NCBI GenBank assembly: GCA_049999725.1
Contig: JBNGIS010019978.1
Location: 27,393-79,531 of the forward strand
Source: Haplomitrium mnioides
Lineage: Eukaryota > Marchantiophyta > Haplomitriopsida > Calobryales
Length of the DNA stretch: 52,139 bases
Direction of reading: 5' to 3'
The notes under the pieces are model-generated. The model was not told the DNA's origin. It worked only from the letters and a program-made list of their open reading frames with translations, and searched no databases. Positions 43,389 through 52,139 of this stretch are shown here, piece by piece. Position numbers and translations under genes: made by a program. Each line of letters opens with the position of its first letter. The first letter of the stretch is position 1.

Positions 43389-45690
43389 TTAAGGTAACTT
43401 AAGCATGTCCTCCGAAGAATTTACTCGGAATAAATCCCGAGTTACTTCTGAGTATCTCCTCTCCTCCAAAGCTGCCAATTGCTCTTGTACGTTCGACACC
43501 TCCTGATTTGCCTCATCTAAGTCAAACACAAGCCTTTGCATGCTTACATCCATCCTATCCAGAGTTGCATTTCGGACCTGCTGAACCTTGTCCCACATTT
43601 GTTTCAATCTTGTTGCATCGCAAGCTGATTTCAATAGATCTTCCAAAAATTCCCGTTTCTCTCTTTCCAAGGTGTCTCTTTGCCATTCTGCCAACTTCCT
43701 TTGCATTGTATTCGCTCGATTATCCTGGATGGATTTCGATGTTTGGAGCGCTTGGTATAATCGCCTCCATTCCTTTTCCTTCTCTTTGACACTACGCTTC
43801 TCTGCCTCCATCCCTGCCATCTCACTGATCAATTTGCAGGCTTCGGACTCCAACAACACCTTTTCTCCGAAAGCTGCTGGCTCTTCCCTCTTTCCTCGTG
43901 AAGCTCCTTTTCTACCTTCGAGAATTTCTCCTCCTGGAAATAGAAGCTCTCTTCCCTTTGTTTCAACAACGCTTCCAATGCTGCAACCCGCTTTTGCAAC
44001 GTCTCCACTTGAGCCAATTCCTTGGAATCTCTCTGCTTCTCTTTTTGCAATTGCGCCAAGGACTTCCGAAGAAGCTTAGAAGTCTTCCTTTCTTCTTTGA
44101 TTGTTTTCTCCAATCGCCCCTCCTTGATCTTAATCTTTTGTTTTAGCAATTGAAAGGTACTCACCCAGTTCTCAGACTCGGTATCGAATTCCGTCTCGAT
44201 CATTTCCGCTTTCTTCTCAATAGTCGGAGGCTCATCCGACGACTCCTCCGAAGCTGCTTTTAGGCTTTCCTCTGCCTCACTTTTCCTTTCATTCTCTTCC
44301 TCAACTGGGCATTCCCTTGCATTATGGCCTTCATCCTCCATAGGACTCAACACTGGCTGTAAACAACCCTCCCCTGATCTTGCATTACGAACTTCCAGAA
44401 GCACTACATCGAGCTCCTCTTCTTCGGCTTCTGGAATTGCCGCTGAGCTTGCTATGGAATCCCTTCTAGGATCCGAAATTGGACCCGCTCCATCTCCATT
44501 TTTCTGGGCTTCTCGCTAGGCATCCAATTCCTCCAATGTTATGCCCCAATCGACACTTCCTTCTCCCAAATCTATCATATTGATGGTTCGCCCCTCTCTT
44601 GGCTTCCGACATGCTAAGGGGTAAACTTCAGTATCCTTAGAGACCTTCCCTACTTGACTAGACTTCGCCACCCATATTTCCTTTGAGTCCGTTCGAGCCC
44701 TCTTTTGCGGCTTCGGATAAGACGAATTGGAAATTTGGATTTCCACTCTTTCTCTCGGAATCGGATTGATGGAAGACATCTTCTATGGCTTCCTTCCAGG
44801 CTTACTTGGGACTCCATTCATCCAAACTATCTCTTCTGAAACTGTCCTTTGGTCCCTTGCCAGCAAGTCCCGCTCTTCCAAAGTATAGACTCCGTTGGCT
44901 TCCATATGATGTAGAATAAATGTTGCATACCAGATAATCAGACTCTTTCCCCAGTTGATCCGAAAATAGGCAAGGATCCTGTGGTAAATAAACTGGGCCA
45001 TCCTCTTGGTGTGCCCTCTCCATGCGTTTAACAAAACGAACAGATTTGTCTTTGTAACATATCTGGGCTTTGGCTGAAACATAATTATGCCAAAAACTTG
45101 CACGAATTCTTGCAAAAGGGATCAGTTATCTCTTGGATCTTGTAACCATCATTAGTTCTAGACAGATCGGGACAGAGATAGGCAAGATGCCCATCCTCCT
45201 TCAATTTCACTTCTGGATTATCTGTCTCAGGAAGATGGTAAATTTTACTTACCACCTCTTTGTTGTAATGCACGAATTCCCCTCGGAAGGAGAACACCAA
45301 TTCTCCATCGACTACTTCCACTCTCTCAAAGTTCCCCTGGCTGATCATACTTCGCAAGTTATGATCCCAGATCCTCCCCGCAAAGTACCAAAGCCCTCAG
45401 CTCCTCTGAACCTTCCTCAAGTCGTAGGAAATTACCAGCAGGTGGGATCTCTTCACCGGCCCCGTAGGCACAAACTCTCCATCCCCCTTTATTTCCTTTG
45501 CTTGCATTTTTTCCGCAATCGGAACTACCTCCACAGGAATTCTTTTCGTCCCCACTAGAACAGTTGATTTGAATAGGAAACGCTTCCACTCTGATCTCCT
45601 TGTAGCAACTCTTCCTCCTCTGGCTCTCGTCACTCTCCACGATCTCCTTGGCGTGGCTCCCTTGTTTGATAAAACGAACATCCAATTCAA
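43389..45690 (-). pseudogene. Extra gypsy 2 coding region after integrase: coiled-coil protein
   Basis: Sense frames downstream of integrase give, in order: a basic N-terminus (45690-45397); VVDGELVFSFRGEFVHYNKE and IYHLPETDNPEV (45357-45085); LFVLLNAWRGHTKRMAQFIY and HHMEANGVYTLEERDLL (45115-44783); a KPQKRARTD nuclear-signal-like part (44779-44516); and about 330 residues of heptad-like coiled coil (44404-43389) rich in Glu, Lys and Leu. The middle resembles the putative plant transposon protein domain seen in Athila-type env-position frames, which is a resemblance only. No signal peptide or membrane helix is seen, so it does not look like an envelope protein. Frame breaks lie near 45360, 45090, 44780, 44450 and 43850. 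Confidence 0.6.
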
Positions 45691-46058
45691 ACTCTCAAGA
45701 AACCGTTTAACAACCCTCTTTCATAAAACCAGCAGACAGCGCCCTCTCGAAACCAACATCAGACACTTATCTGACCGTTGGCTCTTCCGAAGCCTTTTTT
45801 CGGAGTGCCTTCTGAATCCGCCTTTCAGTTCTGTTCCTGAAAACTACTTCGGAAAATAATATTTGATAATCCAAAGGACTTTTTGCTGATCTGACATCCG
45901 ATTCTCACTTCTCATCTTCCACAGACTCCCAAAGATAGATTTTTCCCCAATTTTTATCTTCTCTTAAGCTCTTTGCAGGCTCTTTTTGCTTTAAATTTTT
46001 CCAAATAGGCTCATTTCCAAATAATCCTACTGAACTCTGCGTCACATGCTCCCCCTCT
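45691..46058 (-). other. Spacer between integrase and extra region
   Basis: No coding region on either strand can be supported. On the minus strand it would be the intercistronic stretch of gypsy 2. Confidence 0.5.
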
Positions 46059-47076
46059 CTATTGCGCAGCGTCCTCGCAAGCATCTTCTTCGTAAAAATA
46101 TCTCTTCAGCCTATATCCATTAATTCGGATTGGGAGAAGTTCCCCATCCAGGGTTGCTAACGAGTGAGCCATTCTCATATACATAGATGACTCGATATGG
46201 ACCATCCCACCTTGTCTGAAGTTTCTCTGGAAATAGCTGATATTGCGAATCATAGACCAGAACCAATTCGGCATCTTTCACCATTGTTGATCTCAGATTC
46301 TGGTCATGTCTCCATTTCCTCTTCCCCTGAATTTCTTACGTCGCCTCCAGACTTAGTGTCCTCTCTTCTTCCACATGAATGATCTGTTGCATTCAATCCC
46401 ATACACTTTCCTCCATTGATTTCCGATCAGTGAGTTCAACTTGCAATGTCGGAATGGCCAACTCCACCGGCATTATTGCATGCATTCCATATACAAGAAA
46501 ATACGAAGTTTTCTTAGTTGTAATTTTCTTAGTGGTCCGATAAGTCCATAATGCGGCAACAACCTTTTTGTCCCATGTAATCTTATCTGCTGCCACAATT
46601 TTATTCAAAATCTTGCATAAAATTCCGTTCACTTTTTCAGTGTGTCCATTGGCTCTCGAGTTATAGGGAGTTGTCTTTTGATGCTTGATTAAATATCTCG
46701 TAGTTAAAGCTTCAATTGTTGAGTTGAGAGAATGTGTTCCTCTGTCACTTACCAGCTCCAGTGGACATCCGAATCTGCTGATGATGTTATTGAATAAGAA
46801 TTCCGTAACTACCTCAGCAGTATCTCTTTTAACTGGTTCGGCTTCTGCCCACTTTGTAGCATAATCAATTGCCACCAGGATGTATCGATTGTGTGTCCAT
46901 CTTGCTGCTGGCTGGATTGGACCAACAAAATCAATCCCCCATTTTTTGAATGGTGCTAGAGGTAAGATCAGAACTAGAGGCCAATGGGATGTAGCAGTTG
47001 GCTGTCGGATGTGCTAGCACGGATCACATTTCTTAATAAATTCTGCCACTTCCCTATACATCTTTGGCCACCAATA
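46059..47076 (-). pseudogene. gypsy 2 integrase core and C-terminus
   Basis: It follows the H2C2 part with KKCDPC. The core has WGIDFVGP (Asp), LVSDRGTHS (Asp) and TPYNSRANGHTEKVNG (Glu), so the DDE triad is kept. LWTYRTTKK and FLVYGMHAIMPVEL are typical of plant gypsy integrases. After 46393 the frame shifts into a C-terminal part ending DGELLPIRINGYRLKRYF (46274-46059). A stop TGA lies at about 47079 in the H2C2 linker. It would insert the element's DNA copy. Confidence 0.85.
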
Positions 47077-48069
47077 TCAACTCTCCAGAATCTTCTTTAC
47101 AATGTTGCTTGTTGCAAAGTGACCTCCCTCCATGTCCTCATGAAATGCGGAAATCACCTTTTTCCGATCTTCTCCTTCTATACATCTCTGAAGAACCTCA
47201 TTGGGTCCCAATTTATACAAGATACCCCGAAAATTTGTATAAGACGACATCTTGTGCTGAAATACAGCCCTCTTCTCAAGACTCAATCCTTCAGGAATTG
47301 TCTGATATTGCAAATAATCGACAATCTCTTTGTACTCCGAATCTTCGGAAATAGCGAATAGATGTTCATCTGCTAGCAAGTCATTTACCCTCTCTAAGGA
47401 TGGTTCTCCTTCCAACCTTGACAAAAAGTCTGCGTTTGCATGCACCTTCCCTGGTCGCACATGGACTTCAAATTCAAATTCATAGAGAAGCATAATCCAT
47501 CGTGCTAATCTCTCGGATAAATCAGGCTTTTTTATAAAATATTTTAAAGCATTATGATCAGTATGGAAAATGAACGGATATCCCAACAAATAATGTCGGA
47601 ATTTCTGAACCGCATAAATCATACCGAGTCCTTTCCTCTCAATCATGTGGTAATTTCTTTCAGGTATGGAGAGTTGTCTACTAGCGTAGTAGATCGGATG
47701 CTCCTCTTTCTGAGATCCCTTATGATTGAAGACTAACCCAGTTGCAGTTCTACATGTGTCAATATACACATGAAATTTCTTCTTCCATTCCGGAACAGCC
47801 ATAATTGGTGCTGACATTAGCCTCTGTTTCAAATTCTCAAAAGATTTATGGCATTCTTCAGTCCAAATCCAATCTTCGGACTTCCTAAGTAACTTCGTCA
47901 AAGGATCTGCTATCCAAGCATACCCATCGATCATTTGTCTATAATACCCCACACAGCCCAGGAATCCAATGAGTCCCTTCAAAGTTGTTGGCACGAGGAG
48001 ATCCATATCCGGGTGCAAGCAAATGCAAAATTTGCGGCTCTTCTCCAGACATGTACGCAAGAATCCCAA
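47077..48069 (-). pseudogene. gypsy 2 RT thumb, RNase H and H2C2 finger
   Basis: A 330-residue open frame. It opens with LRTCLEKSRKFCICLHPD, jumps to VPTTLKGLIGFLGCVGYYR, then has the connection SEDWIWTEECHKSFENLK. The RNase H domain has FHVYIDTC, IYYASRQLSIPERNY and FHTDHNALKYF. HVRPGKVHANADFLSR and the start of the H2C2 finger (HEDMEGGHFATSNIVKK) follow. Between HPD and VPTT some 35-40 residues usual in the family are missing. Confidence 0.85.
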
Positions 48070-48640
48070 AGGTAATCTCGGAATGCCTGTGTCATAAGCC
48101 TTGTGAAAGTCGTTGGTGCATTACATAGCCCAAAATGCATCACCTTGTAGATATATGTTCTCCAATTTGTAGTGAAGGTAGTCTAGGCTCGATCATCCGG
48201 ATGAATCGAAACTTGATTGTATTCGCTAAAGCCATCCATGAATGAATAACACTCCTTTCCCATGACTGCATCCAGAATGTTGTCGATGAACGGCATTGGA
48301 TGAAAGTCTTTCTTGGTCACCGCATTGAGCTTTCTAAAATCAACGCAAACTCTAATCTTTCCGTTCTTCTTTGGCATAATGATCATGGGAGAAACCCAAT
48401 GAGAATTCTCCACTGGATATATGAACTGTGCTTCTAGCAGCTTTTCAATTTCCTCTTTAACCTTTAGAGATAAATTCGGATTAAGGCAGTATTGCCTTTG
48501 GCGTATAGGCACAGCATTATCTTCCAAGTAAATCCTATGCTGGCAGGTTTCAGGAGCAACACCTTTCAGATCCTTATAGCTCCATGCAAACACATCTCAA
48601 AATTGTGACAGGAGCTCCTTATAAGCATCTAAAGATTTTC
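48070..48640 (-). pseudogene. gypsy 2 RT fingers/palm, catalytic YxDD deleted
   Basis: The frame 48593-48183 has HRIYLEDNAVPIRQRQYCLN, SPMIIMPKKNGKIRVCVDFR, LNAVTKKDFHPMP and FMDGFSEYNQVSIHPDD (first Asp). After a stop the frame continues as YKVMHFGLCNAPTTFTRLM and FRDYL, then jumps at about 48075 to LRTCLEKSRK. The segment with the F/YxDD box is absent. Confidence 0.85.
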
Positions 48641-48644
48641 CTGT

Positions 48645-49597
48645 TCATTCTTTTGGCACTTTTAATCGTTTTGGCTCAGAGTTCGTTCCAATATTTATTA
48701 GTTGAATTTGATCTTCTTTTGAAAATCCCTCTCGGGATACAGACAATTTTGCTGGAGGTTGAGGAAGAGCAGCCACCACACTGGGACCATCTACCATGTC
48801 GTCAACTCCAGAAGGTAAGTCATCGATCGTTCCTACGTTCCAACAACCCACTTTGGAAACCTCATCCGCTGCCAAAGTCCAATCTTCTTCATCTGACTCT
48901 TCGGCAGACCATTGGAATCCTCCTACAATCCGAGTGGACTCTTCTCGACCATCTAATGATATATCCAATGTATAACCTAGTAAATCCTCTGCTGTTTTAC
49001 CCTGATAAACCTCTTTTGTTAAGGGCAGAGTAATCTGCGGACTGCTTCCAAAAGAAATTTTCTTCTTCTTCCAGTCGATAACCACTCCAGCCTTGTATAA
49101 CCAAGGTCGTCCCAACAATAATGGGTAGGAACTCTCTGTTGGAGGCTTGATTACTACACAACCAACTTGAACGTAACCCCACCAATTATTGTCGGAATGT
49201 CCTTTAATATCCCTATCGGATCCACTCTCGTTTGATCAGCCATTCTCAAAATCTTCCGGGTTGGCTTCAATCCTCGAATTTCCAGATCTTGCATTTTCTT
49301 TTCAATCATTATATTTACCCCAAAGCCTCCATCTACTGGAACGCTCTTGACAATACACCCGGCTATCTCCACATCAACCTTAGGAGCGCTTCGATCATCA
49401 CGGATTTCCGCAGTCCAGGAATGGACAACCGGAAGAATTGGCTTTCTCATTTTTTCCTTTGACAGTCTTTGGATTGCTCTTTTTGCCTGCGAAAAGGCTC
49501 GTAATAGTTCTTCAAATGTAACATTTGCCTGTCGTCCACCAATATCTTTTGCCAAGTCATAGCCTTGCGGTAATTCATCGACTTTGGTTTTTTCCAA
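48645..49597 (-). pseudogene. gypsy 2 aspartic protease region
   Basis: The frame 49597-49154 has a helical linker and then VEIAGCIVKSVPVDGGFGVN, where DGG stands for the usual DSG/DTG triplet, and LRMADQTRVDPIGILKDI. A shift near 49150 leads to LLGRPWLYKAGVVIDWKKKK (49118 onward), the C-terminal protease flap/strand. The rest, to 48645, is an acidic linker to RT. Confidence 0.8.
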
Positions 49598-49641
49598 TCT
49601 AGAGGGAGAGGATTCTTGGAATCAGACTTTCTTTAGTGAGA

Positions 49642-50602
49642 TTATTTCCAATTCAGCATGAACTTCCTTAGATATGTCCCGATCCATAGAAGCAAACAAT
49701 TTTGGATTATCCGGTCGTAATCTAAATCAGACACATCTTTATTAATCAATGGACGCTTTAACATTTTGACCATGGGGTTTTTGAGTGAATCTTTCTCCCC
49801 GGCTTTCTTCCGATCTTGGCTTTGGGTCTTCACACGATAGACTTGATAATCCTCATCGGACTCTACTTCCACCTGCACCACTTCGAACTGATCATCTTCT
49901 TCAGGAATTTGAACATAGCGTATTTCCCGTTGAGAACCTTGGATTGGCTTAGGACAATTGGCTCTGGTATTGCCTCCCTCCTTACAATTCCCGCAGAGGG
50001 GAATGCTTCCGATCTGTGGCTTTGGATGTGGATATGAATTCGCAAAATGGTTCGGATCCCCATAATTGAAGCACACCATCCTTCGAGGTCCTGTTGGCCT
50101 AACTGGTTGCAATATAGTTCAAGGAATCCTAGGTGCAGGCGGCTGATTGGAGTACTGCTGAGTTCCATCTGGTTCAATAAGCAAATACACAAGCTCCGTC
50201 TGATTAAGATACACCAGCTCCTGATCTTGCACATATTGAACTTGTGGCATTAATTCCTTCTGATTCCTTACCATAATCATATTAGATAAACTCCTGCATG
50301 TTGCCAACATGTGCCCTGGCCTCCGACAGTAGGTACAGTACATACTATTTGAGTCCATCCGACATTCCGATTGCAGTATGTCCTTCCCTTGCACAATTTG
50401 TACAGTAAATCTTTTGTCTTTCCGCAGTAGATACTCGCTTTGCCTTCGGCGCTGTCAGCCGAACTTCCAATCTTGCAAATTTCTTTCCTAGGTTTGCTAT
50501 TGAATATTTCAAAGTTCTGGACTCCGACTTCCAATTTTTAGAGGTCTGTCCTTCTTCTTCTGAGTCGGATTCCAATTGAGCCGATTCATGTAGGAAGTTC
50601 AT
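49642..50602 (-). pseudogene. gypsy 2 gag C-terminus with four zinc-knuckle motifs
   Basis: Across three frames four knuckles can be seen: CTNCAREGH (50400-50430, last Cys in the next frame), CTYCRRPGHMLATC (complete), CFNYGDPNHFANSY (two Cys replaced by Tyr) and CGNCKEGGNTRANC (His replaced by Asn). Frame breaks occur near 50390 and 50115. Such arrays bind the element RNA. Confidence 0.75.
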
Positions 50603-51542
50603 TATCTAATTCCATCATCTTTTTTCTTTTCTTATCTTCTCTTGTAAACACTCCAGTCTTGGATTCGATATTCCGATTGGAGAGTTCAAATATCTCTGCA
50701 GCCTCTATTGCATCTTGCAAAGTTACCGGCTTTTGCTGCTTGCAATATCTTTGCATTGAAGGAGCTAAACCTTTGATGTAGGTCTCCAACAGAAATAATT
50801 CTCCTTGTGGTGGATCCATCTTGGATGCCGACCTTTTAACTTCTTGTATATATTTCTTTAAGGACATGCGTTTGGTTCTTTTGATCCTCAACAAATCTGC
50901 CATTACTCGCGACTCATAGCCCGTATCCCAGAAATGCTTCAACAGAGCAACTCTTAACAAAGGGTATGTAGACTTTGATACTGCATCCAAAGAGGCATAC
51001 CATTTTTGAGCCAGATGTGTCAACAACCTTGGTAAAATCCGAAGCCAATCATCATTTGCATCTTCTCCATTTGCTTTGGATACCGAATAGAAACGATCTA
51101 CGAAAAGATCTACCGCATCTCCTCCCTTGTTTCCGCTAAAGTAGAAATATTTCAGACGAGTTTTAATAGGATTGGCCATCTGAGCTAGTCCTTGTACCGG
51201 ACTGGGAGATCCTCCTCCTCCTCCTCCTGGCGATCCAGGCGGAGTGTTTTCTTCGGATTCCGAGGATGGCTCTGAAAAAGGTCCTGCTCTGAACAACAGA
51301 TTTGGAAACTCCCCCGAAAGGTTATCTCCTTCCTCCAAATGGACGGATCTTACCTCTTCTTCTGATTCCTCTTCAAACTCAGACACTCTGCCTTCGATGT
51401 CATAGACTTTGTCTCTCACCGATGTCCCTTCCCCGCTTCCAACTAGGGAACCAAACCTTAACGCTCTTCTCGATGCAATCCACGCTTGCCTCTGGATATC
51501 ACGTCTTCTTTGCCTTTCTTCTCTAGCCAATTGCCTTTCCAA
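50586..51542 (-). CDS. gypsy 2 gag, main domain
   Basis: A 318-residue open frame from MERQLAREERQRRRD. It has an acidic region, a Gly/Ser/Pro linker (PPGSPGGGGGGSPSP) and a retrotransposon gag domain (about residues 125-290: LKYFYFSGNKGGDAVDLFVD, LAQKWYASLDAVSK, LKKYIQEVKRSASK, LQDAIEAAEIFELSN). This is the longest uninterrupted frame but one in the element. It ends by frameshift before the knuckles, so the full gag is not produced. It would form the particle shell. Confidence 0.75.
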   Translation of the reverse strand: MERQLAREERQRRRDIQRQAWIASRRALRFGSLVGSGEGTSVRDKVYDIEGRVSEFEEESEEEVRSVHLEEGDNLSGEFPNLLFRAGPFSEPSSESEENTPPGSPGGGGGGSPSPVQGLAQMANPIKTRLKYFYFSGNKGGDAVDLFVDRFYSVSKANGEDANDDWLRILPRLLTHLAQKWYASLDAVSKSTYPLLRVALLKHFWDTGYESRVMADLLRIKRTKRMSLKKYIQEVKRSASKMDPPQGELFLLETYIKGLAPSMQRYCKQQKPVTLQDAIEAAEIFELSNRNIESKTGVFTREDKKRKKMMELDNELPT

Positions 51543-51686
51543 TCTACCCTCAGATCCCTGATGAGAACTAGAATCCCAAGGTGCTCTAGAGATATGGTAG
51601 AGAGAGAGTCACCTTAATTATCCTGATTCTTCTTCAAGATTCTTATGCAAGCAATTTTATTTTCTCCTGTCACCGAACCATTCGCC

Positions 51687-51704
51687 TCCCTGGCAACGGC
51701 ACCA
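51687..51704 (-). promoter_or_regulatory. Primer-binding site of gypsy 2
   Basis: On the minus strand TGGTGCCGTTGCCAGGGA is close to TGGCGCCGTTGCCGGGGA, the standard Athila-type site. It lies six bases inside the LTR edge at 51710/51711. Confidence 0.85.
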
Positions 51705-51710
51705 AAAATT

Positions 51711-51916
51711 TGTATATAGTATAGCAGTGATCTCAACAATTTCAGATTTACCCTTCTCCGGGTTCTTTTACTCGGGGAGGACAATGGTTTTGTGATAAAA
51801 GAGTCTAAATTCTGAGAGAAATCTTCACTTCCAGCATTCAGGACAATCAAGGCTATACAGTCACCTTCCTCTGGCTCCAAATTGGATTCTATAATTTTTA
51901 ATCAGATTTCATTAAG
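51711..51916 (-). repeat. 5' LTR of gypsy 2 (interrupted)
   Basis: It aligns with 41952-42152. Homology stops sharply after CATTAAG at 51916, where unit copy C begins. Confidence 0.85.
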
Positions 51917-52139
51917 AACATCCGCTCCTTTGAACCAAGAATAGGCTACTCAGAACATGAACTTTTTTTTTTTTAGAAAAATTGTGATTTTTCATATCAA
52001 AAAACATAAAAAACGAGGTTAATTTTTAAAAACAAAAAGTACATGAGTTTTTTGAGTTTGTTTTTGGTCGTTTCAGTCAGCATAATAGAGCAAAAGTCAA
52101 TTTTGTTATGCAAAATCAATCAATATTACTAGTTTTTAC
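51917..52139 (-). mobile_element. ParB-methyltransferase unit, copy C (3' terminus)
   Basis: Read on the minus strand the block ending GGTTCAAAGGAGCGGATGTT matches the termini at 2035 and 23699. The remaining 180 bases are AT-rich, like the corresponding part of copies A and B. The coding part would lie beyond the right edge. Confidence 0.6.

Larger units (their letters stand above)
41952..51916 (-). mobile_element. Ty3/gypsy element 2 (Athila/Tat-like) with extra 3' coding region
   Basis: It runs on the minus strand: 5' LTR (from 51711 upward, cut at 51917 by unit C), primer site, gag, knuckles, protease, RT, RNase H, integrase, extra reading frames and 3' LTR (ending at 41952 inside copia 3). 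Both visible LTR inner or outer edges start TGTA...TATAG on the plus strand. The element is over 10 kb and largely collinear but has many frame breaks. Confidence 0.85.

Noticed and set aside
43508-44146. Plus-strand open frames across the gypsy 2 extra region
   Set aside because: They are antisense shadows of the coiled-coil frames and have no domains.

Overview
This window looks like repeat-filled intergenic DNA from a land plant with a large genome, possibly a fern or gymnosperm. The reasons are Ty1/copia and Ty3/gypsy elements with plant-type primer-binding sites, GT-AG introns, long microsatellites and a 34-bp satellite. I cannot name the species. I see no intact host gene, tRNA or rRNA. 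Every coding region I recognise belongs to a mobile element or repeated unit and is broken by stops, frameshifts or deletions.

Layout, left to right. 1-2035: the 3' half of a repeated unit (copy A) carrying a decayed, intron-containing DNA methyltransferase gene. 2036-6835: a copia element on the minus strand (copia 1), cut off by copy A and apparently inserted into a DUF7869-type transposase-like gene, of which 6836-7563 remains. 8267-16210: a non-autonomous gypsy-type element of LARD type, with two LTRs of about 3.1 kb around a gag-only interior. 16211-23699: copy B of the methyltransferase unit, here with the 5' part, a divergent second reading frame and arrays of a 24-bp palindromic repeat in its introns. 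23700-30101: copia 2 (minus), with a complete 2,033-bp non-autonomous copia element nested in its integrase region. 30102-36893: a tandem array of about 200 copies of a 34-bp unit. 36891-39308: a decayed gypsy element (gypsy 1) with a second LTR piece in inverted orientation. 39309-41951: the RT/RNase H end of copia 3. 41952-51916: gypsy 2 (minus), with gag, several zinc knuckles, protease, RT, RNase H, integrase and an extra sense coding region downstream of integrase. 51917-52139: the 3' end of a third copy (C) of the methyltransferase unit, sitting in the gypsy 2 LTR.

The most unusual content is the methyltransferase unit. Copy B reads, across three inferred introns, as a protein of roughly 1,000 residues. 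It has a ParB/sulfiredoxin-like region in the middle and a beta-class N4/N6 DNA methyltransferase region at the end (degenerate motif IV, then a GSGT-type motif I). ParB-methyltransferase fusions are known from phages and bacteria; an intron-bearing, dispersed version in a plant is unexpected. Copies A, B and C end in the same roughly 35-bp terminus at three unrelated sites. For copy C the exact junction can be read against an uninterrupted LTR copy in this window. This is the behaviour of a mobile element, but no transposase could be assigned to it.

The nesting gives a relative order. Copia 3 entered an old gypsy 1 LTR, gypsy 2 then entered copia 3, and unit C then entered the gypsy 2 LTR. 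The small copia entered copia 2, whose right LTR is flush with the satellite array. Two runs of exactly 100 N (18444-18543, 29793-29892) are assembly gaps, so joins across them are provisional.
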